From positions 26,128,430-26,192,429 of the forward strand of contig NC_133790.1 of the NCBI RefSeq assembly GCF_003597395.2: a DNA stretch of 64,000 bases, in the 5' to 3' direction. Made by a program: the position numbers and the translations under genes. The notes under the pieces are model-generated. The model was not told the origin of the DNA and ran no database searches. It saw only the letters and a program-made list of their open reading frames with translations. How positions within the stretch are numbered: position 1 is the first letter of the stretch; each line of letters opens with the position of its first letter. Shown here piece after piece: positions 56,203 through 64,000 of the stretch. The DNA is from Chelonoidis abingdonii (lineage: Eukaryota; Chordata; Testudines; Testudinidae).

Positions 56203-56594
56203 GTCTGCAGCCACAAATCCAGGTGGTGGGGGGGGGGGAGATTGGTCAGTCAATCATCCAGCACTTCCCTCATCTTGAGCTTCAAATGACAGGCAGCATG
56301 TGCTCAGTGTGTCATCCTGCCAGGTGCTGCTGCTGTTCCAAACCCACTTCTCCATATTTCATCACCAAGGCGTGACCAAGTAAAATACTTCAGCACATGA
56401 AGTCCTGCTAACTTCAGTGGATTACTTGTGAGCTCCAAGCAGAGCACATGTGTAAATGTTCTATTGGCCCAGTTTATGCCTAATATGTGTGACAGTGTTA
56501 GTAATCTGACATATGGGCTGAATTATTGCTGCAGCACCCTGTGCCAACAAATGACAATGTCAGAAAATGTTTGTTTTGTATTAAGTCAGCATCA

Positions 56595-56670
56595 TTCACC
56601 TGTGTGAAGTAAATACTACTCCATTTTACAAAGGGGAAAAACTGAGAGCTGTTAAGTAAATTTTCCAAGG
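56595..56670 (-). mobile_element. MIR-type SINE fragment, antisense
   Basis: 'actactccattttacaaagg' and 'ttaagtaaattttccaaggg' are antisense MIR words. It directly abuts a sense MIR, giving a head-to-head pair. Confidence 0.6.
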
Positions 56671-56674
56671 GCCA

Positions 56675-56850
56675 TTGTGGTCTAGTGGACAAGGATTATT
56701 GGCCCCACTTCCAAAACATCTGAGTGCTAATTCTGGTTCTGGCGCCGGCTCACTCTGCACCCTTCAACAAATCACTGAGCCTTAGTTTCACTATCTGTAA
56801 AGTGCAGGAACATTTGCTGCATAGGGCTGACGGGAGGCCTAACCAAATAA
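56675..56850 (+). mobile_element. MIR-type SINE, sense
   Basis: 'attgtggtctagtggacaag', 'tctgagtgctaattctggtt', 'aacaaatcactgagccttag' and 'tttcactatctgtaaagtgc' follow the MIR order. Confidence 0.85.
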
Positions 56851-56854
56851 TGTT

Positions 56855-57715
56855 TGGCTTGGTTTGTTCCTTTAGAAGTCACTGAAATCTTCAAGACAAG
56901 CCAAGTTTCAAGATATGGAACAATTGCAGTTACACACAATACTCAAAAATGGCTGAACATAGTTTGTTAAAATCTATTTTAAAAGAAAATAGCTTCTGGG
57001 CAAAGTTCAAGCATGGATTCCTTCTGGCCAAAAGGAATTTGTTTGGGAACATTAAGAGCAGTTGGAAAACGAGGGATTGTAAGGTACCTTTCAACTGTAG
57101 ACTAGTTATTTCTGCCAGAGTTATATACATGATTTTTCCTTTTTATGTACTTCTGTGCTTTGTGGTTCTGGTTGGAAGTGAGTGAGGATGTTCCTGCCTC
57201 TGCCTGGGATGGAAATACAGCAAGAATACTGAGAGTCTCTCACAGAAATCTGTTTGAATGAGATTTTTCCACTCCAGTTTGTATAAAGTGGAAAGATGGA
57301 AAATGCTTGTCTGAATGAAACCTCTGAGCCTTTTGAGGTTTGCTCATCGCTAGAGTTAATGGCATAGTTAACTTACCCCCAGATGAAGAAGTATTTTCAC
57401 AAATAAAAGCACTGAGTTTGGCTCACTCTGTTTCTTAGGATCATATTATTATTTATTCATTAATAATTGGATGACTGTGAATATTAGTGAAAATGGTCGT
57501 GAATGATGTCAATTTAATGAATTTTAGTAGAAATGGGGAGTTGACCTGGAAGTTCACACTAGGAGTCCATAATTTATTGTTGCTCTGTTTCAAATTGTTC
57601 TACTTGAGTCAGGGAGCAAAACCAACACACGGTGACTTATGAGACCCAACTACGCATCATGAACAGCAGAGAGTAAAAGGGGACTATTTACAAACAACTC
57701 AAAGACTGAAAATTG
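56855..57715. other. Unassigned AT-rich stretch
   Basis: No transposon or exon recognised. Around 57240-57350 there are short AT-rich inverted words. Confidence 0.45.
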
Positions 57716-57719
57716 TTTG

Positions 57720-58088
57720 GCAGTCCCCCACTGCAACCCCCTTCTGACAACACAAATTACTACGAGACCACAGGAGGATGGACAGAAGCCTCAGCCTGCC
57801 CAAGCCTCCCCCACCCTGAGTGGGGGGACAAAGTCAAAGCCTGAGCCCCATTGCCCTGGGGTGCGGGGTGTGAGAAGGTAAACCGAAGCCCAAGGGCTTC
57901 AGCCCCAGGCGGGGGGGCCTGTAACCTGAGCCCTGCCATCCTGGGCTGAAGCCCGCCCGTCGGGTGTCGTCTTTCATCCTGGACGCAGAGGCTTGGGTGT
58001 CGACTGCAGCCCCAGGCCCAGGAAGTCTAATGCCAGCCCTGGTGACCCCATTAAAATGGAGTCTTGACCCACGATTTGAGAACAGCTG
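57720..58088. mobile_element. hAT element fragment
   Basis: The right end 'gacccacgatttgagaacag' carries the GTTTGAGAAC-type terminus of the hATs at 3682 and 19266, and 'ggtgaccccattaaaatgga' is typical subterminal sequence. The body is GC-rich with repeated 'cctgagcccc' and 'ggctgaagccc' words. The left terminus is not recognisable, so it is truncated or heavily diverged. Confidence 0.6.
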
Positions 58089-58089
58089 A

Positions 58090-58590
58090 ACATGTCAATG
58101 CCTCCCTTCATGCCCATCTGGTACTAATCCTTATCAGCCTCCTAATCATTGAGCCCAAGGATTGGGCAGCCAGAAAAAATGAATTCATCTTTCCCCTCCT
58201 CAAGGTGATGCCTGTAGGTCAGATTCAGGCACTTTGGGGAAGCTTGCGGGAGTGCTGCCTATGCAGTTCGGGTTCTGTAGATAAAGATAACTTCAGGCTC
58301 TGGTCAGATGTCACCCTGTAATGTCCCAGCATTGCTGCTGCTGGCCAGGAGCAGGAATGGGGAGCCATCAACTCATTTCCTATCCAAGTTTATTTCTGAG
58401 TCAAAGGCTGAACACTCCGAATCTGAGTTTTATTTACACAAAGAAGCCAGCCCCTCCCCTGCAAATTCCAGAGGATCTGGGTTGTGGACCAGGCTTTTTA
58501 AGGGAATTCTCCTGCTGTGTTCCTGTTGGGAGCTAGGCTGTGGGGGAGAGGTGCAGTGACACGGCGGAGCTCTGAGGTGGTCAAATAAAC
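58090..58590. other. Unassigned stretch
   Basis: No feature recognised. Confidence 0.4.
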
Positions 58591-58599
58591 TCAGCCGTA

Positions 58600-58960
58600 G
58601 TGTCTCAAAGGCTTCTATAGAGCTTCAAGACATTGGGTCTTTCTCCCCTCTCATCTCCACCCCCCTTTTCCCTTTGAAGAAGCGTGTGTTGATGTAAACG
58701 GACAAGGCAGGGAGTCAATAAAGAGGGTATCAGAGAGCCTAGGAGGAGATTGCCTGCAGCAACAGAGAAGACACAATTACTGCAACAACTGTCCAACCAA
58801 CCACAGCTAGGAGACTCCACTTAATCTAATTGAGTGTGAAGGCAGGCTGGAGACACAGGACCCGCTCTTCTTTTTCCCCCCTCCCATAACAGAGACACTA
58901 TTGGCTGCTAATTGGCGCCAGTGGACTGGTGCTAATTGTGCTAATGCTCTTGGTCTGAGG
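58600..58960. promoter_or_regulatory. Candidate enhancer-like block rich in homeodomain core sites
   Basis: Within 200 bp there are several TAAT/ATTA cores: 'acacaattactgc' (about 58772), 'cttaatctaattgag' (58820-58834), 'gctaattggcgcca' (58907-58920) and 'gctaattgtgctaatg' (58931-58946). No repeat is recognised. Clusters of this kind are common in developmental enhancers, but conservation and activity are not shown here. Confidence 0.4.
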
Positions 58961-58964
58961 GAGA

Positions 58965-59575
58965 GACATGTGAAGGATGAAGGGGTATTCTGGGGAAAAG
59001 GAGGCCGGGAGAGAGAGACAGTGATCATAAAAGTTGGAACAGGGCTTTAGTTTCATATCAAATATTTAAGTGAGTGAGTGGCGGATCTGTGAACTCTCTT
59101 TGTGGTAACCCTCAAAAGGCCTTGGAGAATAGGCCCCCTGTGCTGGCAATGGCTATGAAGAGTGCTGTGTTCCCCCATCCCCATCTTTGTTTAATTAATT
59201 GTGTGAATTGCTAATGCCCCTCTCTCTTTTTTTCCCCTTTCTGTTTTCTGCCACTGCTACTCCTTATTTCAGAGATGGAGCATTTATTGTATATTATTGG
59301 AGTAGCTCTTAGGAGGCCTTGTCATGGACCAGCTCCGCTGTGCCAGGCACATGCCAAACTTTCACTGATCTCATGGGCTTGAGCAAAGGGAGCTACATAC
59401 CATCACAAGCGGTGACCTTCTGTATTCACCCTAGCTACACAGGGCCAGGCCTGATTTGTACCTGGATAAGAGACGTAAGGCAAAAAGAACTGTTGATGAA
59501 TCGGTTTGTGGGAGTGGCAAAAATCCCAATCCATCTCCCATGGACTTCAGTAGGTCATGAATCAGACTCGGGGCT
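58965..59575. other. Unassigned stretch
   Basis: A T/C-rich patch lies at 59219-59245. No exon or transposon is recognised. Confidence 0.4.
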
Positions 59576-59579
59576 TGTC

Positions 59580-59810
59580 AACATGAGAAAATGTTGCCAC
59601 TTTAGCTATACAGTGTAGCTAAAGAGACACACATACCCTCTAGTATGGATATAGTGCTTGTCCTGGCATAGATTACTGTGGTTCAGGAAGTAGAACAAAC
59701 TACAGTAGGATAAGGCACATTTACACCATTAGAACTGCATTCACAATAGGCCTTATACTGGAGTAACTGCTTCATATCCCTAAGGAACATTGTTATACCA
59801 GCAGAGCTTT
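59580..59810. repeat. Palindromic dispersed repeat
   Basis: 'actttagctatacagtgtag' is locally palindromic. 'agtatggatatagtgcttgt' and 'ccttatactggagtaactgc' belong to the 'ACACCAGTATAA' style seen at 20840. The boundaries are approximate. Confidence 0.45.
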
Positions 59811-60248
59811 TCTATTATAGGCCAACCCCAATGTTAGAACTGTATCAGTACCTCAGCTTTGTGCTAGGGATCACTGTGTTCTGGCAGTGCCATCTTTCAA
59901 ATGCGCTGTAGAACTGAGGTCTTTGACCTAGATTCTCAATGCTGATCTTTGTTTGTTAGAAATCTATAGTTCTATCTGCAGGGACAGGTTATTAACTCTG
60001 GTGATTTGGCCAAATTTGAACCCAGCTGGGTACACACCATTTAGATAATTTCCCCTGCTGGATGTTCACATGCTTCACCCCTGTGGCACCCCTTCGCTCT
60101 ACTGTGACTCACTCTCCCAGAATCCTTTGTTGTTCTTTTCACAGTCCTTTGTTCTCTTTTGACACAAAGGGATACACAAGAATATTTTTAGCATATAATC
60201 CTCTATTTTCACTAAGACTGGCAAAAGCAGGAAATTATATCTAACAAT

Positions 60249-60250
<2 letters not shown>

Positions 60251-60301
<51 letters not shown>

Positions 60302-60302
60302 T
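60251..60302. repeat. Compound (AT)n(AC)n microsatellite
   Basis: About 16 AT units pass directly into about 10 AC units. Confidence 0.97.
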
Positions 60303-60434
60303 TAAATATCATGTTTTAAAATATATGAAACTTTAAAGGTAAACGGGCCAAATTCTAGCCTCAGTTACACAAGGTAAAATGCAATTTACTCGGCGGAATA
60401 TATCATCTGTGTTCCTTGATCTGCACTGAAATAA

Positions 60435-60830
60435 TGAGCTAACCCAGCAGCCCGACTTGAGAGCAGGACCCCCACTATGCTCCATACTGCATAGGGATAG
60501 CTCAGTGGTTTGAGTGTTGGCCTGTTAAATCCAGGGTTGTGAGTTCAATCCTTGAGAGGGCAACTTAGGGATCTGGGGCAAAAATCAGTACTTGGTCCTG
60601 TTAATGAAGGCAGGGGGTTGAACTTGATGACCTTTCAGGGTCCCTTCCAGTTCTATGAGATAGGTATATATACACATAGTAAGAGATACACCATCTAAGG
60701 GACTGTCTTGTATAAGATTCGTTGTAATATTGGCATGGATAATATTATAAATGGTCACCTATATTCCATACAATGTCACAGGAACAATGAGACAATACTG
60801 GTAAGCATGACAGGCAGTAGTCTCTTGATT
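60435..60830 (-). mobile_element. Amniote MIR-type SINE, probably hosting the Cry SINE
   Basis: 'gacccccactatgctccata' before the SINE and 'tacacatagtaagagataca' plus 'caatgagacaatactggtaa' after it are successive words of the amniote MIR seen also at 50520-50790. The join across the SINE is plausible, but the copy is diverged. Confidence 0.5.
60492..60664 (+). mobile_element. Turtle tRNA-derived Pol III SINE (Cry type), sense
   Basis: The tRNA-like head has an intact A box TAGCTCAGTGG (60498-60508) and B box GTTCAATCC (60543-60551). The middle reads 'ttagggatctggggcaaaaa', and the 3' end has the CR1-like 'gatgacctttcagggtccct' and 'tccagttctatgaga'. Both internal promoter boxes match consensus, so this is the better-preserved of the two copies. 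No clear target duplication is visible. Confidence 0.93.
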
Positions 60831-60834
60831 TGAT

Positions 60835-61180
60835 ACAAGTAGCACGTCTATTTGTGGGATTGGGGTCTTACTCTGGAATGACTCTATTTTCTAATCACTA
60901 TTGGTTTGATCCTGGACTGACTGAAGTTAATGGCAACACTCATATAGACTTCAATACGTACGGGGTCAAATCCTATATAAGTACTGAACACCCAGTGTGA
61001 CAAATAACCATAAGCACTGCTTTGCGAAAGCCATTATGACAAGGTAGGTGCTGAGCTGTTGTTATTCTCTTGGTGGGCTAAGAATTGTTCAGATCTTATT
61101 TTTGTCATCCTGTTTTCTACACTCTCTTACTACCTGCCTGTTTGTCTCATCCACCTGTTATGCCTTGTCTTTCAGGCTGT
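60835..61180. repeat. Mostly unassigned; short palindromic fragment
   Basis: At about 60900-60975, 'ggtttgatcctggactgact' faces 'acgtacggggtcaaatccta', a weak inverted repeat. Nothing else is recognised. Confidence 0.4.
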
Positions 61181-61184
61181 ATGC

Positions 61185-61345
61185 TCTTTGGGTATATCTT
61201 CACTGCAGAGGTAGCCCATTCTCTTACTCAGATGTTACCCCTAACCCCCTTTCTGTCCACACATAAAATCCTCTCACTCAAGTTTAGTGGTACTTTCAGC
61301 CCAGGCTAGCTGGCTTTGTGTGGGGGGGTGGGGTGAGAACGATGA
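61185..61345. repeat. Palindromic TGTCTACAC-group fragment
   Basis: 'tgggtatatcttcactgcag' marks the left end. 'agcccaggctagctggcttt' with 'gtgtggggg' lies at the right. It is the same group as 54906-55192 and is diverged. Confidence 0.45.
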
Positions 61346-61349
61346 TTTA

Positions 61350-61695
61350 GAGCCCAGGTTCTGCTTTCACTCCGCTTGGTAACCCGCTCATTGTGCAGTA
61401 AAGATGCAGGCAAAAACACTTATGAGTTGATAGTCCTCCAGTACCTTCCCACAATTCCCCCTGAGTGCCCAGAAAGACAGACAGTTCTTCCACAACTCAC
61501 TGGGAAAGAATCAGAGAGCAGCTCAGCTCACTGAAGAACCATGGGATGTGCCCCCGTAAGTTCTAGTGACACACACAGAGGAATGCTGCATTAGTGAGGA
61601 CATTGTAACTCTGGTATGTCTTTGTAGAGTGGCTGCGCATGCCAGCCTAGGTTAATATAGGTGTTCTGACAGGTGCCAATGAGCAAGGCCAGCTG
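61350..61695. other. Unassigned stretch
   Basis: No feature recognised. Confidence 0.4.
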
Positions 61696-61699
61696 TGCC

Positions 61700-61815
61700 A
61701 TGAAGATGTACACTTCTGGGCAAGGACTGTTACTTTTTGTTTGTGCAGCACCTAGCCCAATGGAGTGCTCACTTGTCTGTGCATTACCACAATATACATC
61801 TTTAATAATAACCAA
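61700..61815 (+). mobile_element. L2/MIR-type 3' tail, sense
   Basis: 'tgtttgtgcagcacctagcc' and 'caatggagtgctcacttgtc', followed by 'accacaatatacatc' and 'ttaataataacc', are the L2/MIR 3' tail. Confidence 0.75.
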
Positions 61816-61819
61816 GTAA

Positions 61820-62685
61820 TTTCATAGCTTCTCTTGCCAGGATACTTTGGATATATAATACAAGTATCTGAGTTCAGATAGCAATTTCTTTCTGAAATCT
61901 ATTTTTGGCAGTTGATCCCTAGATAATTCTACATGTTTTTCCTCAATTAGCACAATGAGCAGATTCCTGGGTAGGAGGATTATGAATCTAAAATTCTCTG
62001 AATCTGTCTTCTTCTCAAAACATAATCACAGAACTAATATGCGAAGCCTTTAAACTCATTTGGCAGCCTGTCACTTTCACTAAAGAACTCTGACATGCGA
62101 GTGAAAGCACCAGAGTGATTTGTTTTTGAAACCTGAGTTCCAGATCCCAAGTTCACGAGCAATTGATTCTGTCTCACAATCAAAAGATGCATGTCTTCTC
62201 CATGCAGAGACCAACTCATGGAATATGGCAGCCTCAAAATTGTTGTAAGTTCAGCAGCAAAGCAAGCAATTGTAGATCAAAGGTATATTGGGCCAGACTT
62301 GCACCATGCTCAAGAAAATATTGTACACGACTTTCCTTCCTCAATTCAAACAGACGGAGTAATAATTTGTCCATATGAAAACCATCTGTACGTATGTGCA
62401 ATACAGGACAATCATTCTTTAATGGTTTTTATGACTTGCTGAACATCATCAAATCCTTTTCCTCTGATAATCAAGCATTTATTCTGCAGCCCACATTTCA
62501 TGGTGGATTGTACAAAGTGTCCAAAAAGCCTTTGGCACCAATAGCCTTCATTCTTCTTATCAGTCCACTCCATTTCCCAGTCTTTCCATGACAACTTCTG
62601 ATCCATACCTCATGAACTAGCAGAACCATGCTGTTTGGTGAATCAGTTTAACAGAGATTTAAATAGATTAAATTTTTGCTGCCAT
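61820..62685. other. Unassigned stretch
   Basis: No transposon or exon recognised. Two overlapping frames at 62163-62442 lack domains. Confidence 0.45.
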
Positions 62686-62689
62686 CATT

Positions 62690-62732
62690 CTTTTCTTTTC
62701 TTTTCTTTTCTTTTCTTTTCTTTTCTTTTCTT
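62690..62732. repeat. (TTTTC)n microsatellite
   Basis: About eight to nine perfect pentamer units. Confidence 0.97.
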
Positions 62733-62866
62733 ATTAAAATTGATAGTGTTTAAGGACATCTTGTGTCTTTCCATGAAATTAAGTAGCGTTCTTCAGAGGT
62801 AGTCACGTTAGACTTGATTTCTGAATATCATGTCAGCTTAAATAAAGCAGACGCCACTAGTGGCCC

Positions 62867-63177
62867 TGTGACAGGGTGTATAAACTCTGCATGAGAACTG
62901 AAGGGGTTAAAGAACAGCTCTGAGCCCAGATAAACTCTTACATCCCTAATTGACACCCCCTCTCCACACATCTTGCCAGGCACCCTGCCACACGGGAGAG
63001 AGAGAGAGAGGGCTCTGTGGATAACCTGACCGGAGAGTTGAGACTATCCCAAACAAAGAACAAGGCAGACAGACCCTGGGGGTGGGAGGGTTTGGGGAGG
63101 AAGAGTAGAGATGTGGGGACTAGAGAGCTGACACCCTAACCACAAGGTGACGCTTCCAGTGAGCACCAGCCATCACA
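62867..63177. mobile_element. Solo LTR (311 bp)
   Basis: It begins TGTGACAGGG and ends CATCACA, giving TG...CA ends with TGTGA inverted at both termini. A perfect 5-bp duplication ggccc flanks it (62862-62866 and 63178-63182). A short (GA)n run lies at about 62996-63011. There is no internal coding region, so it is a recombined solo LTR. Confidence 0.85.
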
Positions 63178-63184
63178 GGCCCTC

Positions 63185-63820
63185 TGCATTTAGGAAAAGT
63201 TTGTGGAAATTCTAGGGAACAGGGTGACAAGTAGAACAGAAGTTTCCCAATTTTTTTTTACTGTACCACAATGCAGAGTGTGATGCATACTAATCCTCGT
63301 TGTTGATGACCTAGATGAATCTTGACCCCAAGTAGATTTCTTTGTAGTGCTTTGTCACATGACACAGAAATAATTCCGAACTGGTTTGCTTATGGACTGT
63401 GAAAAGCTGAATGGGGTCTCAGAGCTTCTGGTGCTCACAAGCAAGACTGGAGTTTGTTCTAACGCCCATTGACTAGAAACTTTGCAACTGAATTCCCCTT
63501 CCATCTTGGTGCCTTTAATGAGGATTCTCCAAGGCTGCCTAGTGTAGTCTTCTGTTGCCTACTCTCTTGCGTACCTGCTTGATGTGCCTCTGGCAAAGTT
63601 AAAACGGTTCCTGCTATATCCATCATGCACCCAGTGACTTGTGCACAGAACTTTATTCTTTCTCGATGTGTCTTCTACATACTAGTGGATGTTTCCCCAC
63701 AGCTGATACCTTTCCAGTTATGGAGGAACAGGACTGGACTTCTTTTTGTGGTGCATCAATGCTGCACCTTAAATGGCTGAAGGGATCACAGTTGAGTGAT
63801 GAACAGTGAGGTCCTCCCTC
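63185..63820. other. Unassigned stretch
   Basis: No feature recognised. Confidence 0.4.
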
Positions 63821-63824
63821 GTCT

Positions 63825-63935
63825 TTGGCAGCAGGGTCCTGATTCAGCAACACGCTTGAAGTCAATAGTGTTACTCAACTGCTTGAGGTTAAGCATATGC
63901 TTGAATGCTTTGCAGACTCGAGGTCTTGGACACTG
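63825..63935. repeat. Palindromic MITE-like repeat
   Basis: 'agggtcctgattcagcaaca' faces 'gctttgcagactcgaggtc', with 'gaagtcaatagtgttactca' and 'gttaagcatatgcttgaatg' between. It is the same family as 3383-3515. Confidence 0.6.
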
Positions 63936-64000
63936 CCTTTGTGGCATGTGCACCCTCTGCCAGCATATGAGTGTATGAACTGAAAGACCAGGCCTGGAGA

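Noticed and set aside
60492..60560. Possible tRNA gene (intact A and B boxes)
   Set aside because: The head continues directly into SINE body and a CR1-like tail, and a matching arrangement occurs at 38981-39143. It is a SINE.

Overview
The window looks like nuclear DNA from a cryptodiran (hidden-neck) turtle. The best evidence is two copies of a tRNA-headed SINE with a CR1-like 3' tail (38981-39143 minus, 60492-60664 plus), the layout known for the turtle Pol III (Cry) SINE. CR1 LINE tails, amniote MIR-type SINEs, reptile-type hAT elements and Penelope-like fragments fit the same source. I found no protein-coding exon, tRNA or rRNA gene, CRISPR array or bacterial-style operon. No open frame exceeds about 212 codons, none resembles a known cellular protein, and several long frames lie in transposons or simple-sequence tracts. 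The window is best read as intronic or intergenic.

Layout. 1-12000: mostly unassigned sequence with MIR pieces, an inverted Penelope-like fragment (about 2004-2160), a hAT element inside a MIR (3682-3884) and two candidate conserved blocks (6280-6600, 10380-10620). 12031-12723: a solo LTR with a perfect 5-bp target duplication. 13600-17200: palindromic dispersed repeats, then the longest unassigned stretch. 17200-24450: a dense transposon cluster with CR1 copies, two hAT insertions, a 333-bp fold-back element and an LTR-like element. 25200-36600: a separated direct repeat, candidate conserved blocks, a MIR carrying both a solo LTR and a small palindrome (31650-32345), and a Tigger-like MITE (33352-33549). 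38981-47535: a SINE, CR1 fragments, MIRs and candidate conserved blocks. 50300-58090: MIRs, a 280-bp purine tract, a CR1 split by a hAT, a CR1 split by a palindrome, and a 691-bp hAT holding a 90-bp Penelope-like insert. 58600-64000: a homeodomain-motif-rich block, microsatellites, the second SINE and another solo LTR.

The nestings give a relative history. MIR/L2 copies are hosts, CR1 lies above or beside them, and hATs, solo LTRs, palindromic MITEs, the SINE and the Penelope-like insert are later. The most unusual item is the 90-bp insert at 56069-56158: its minus strand can be drawn as most of a hammerhead ribozyme core. Repeat family names come from recognition by eye; boundaries with target-site duplications are firm, and the others are approximate.
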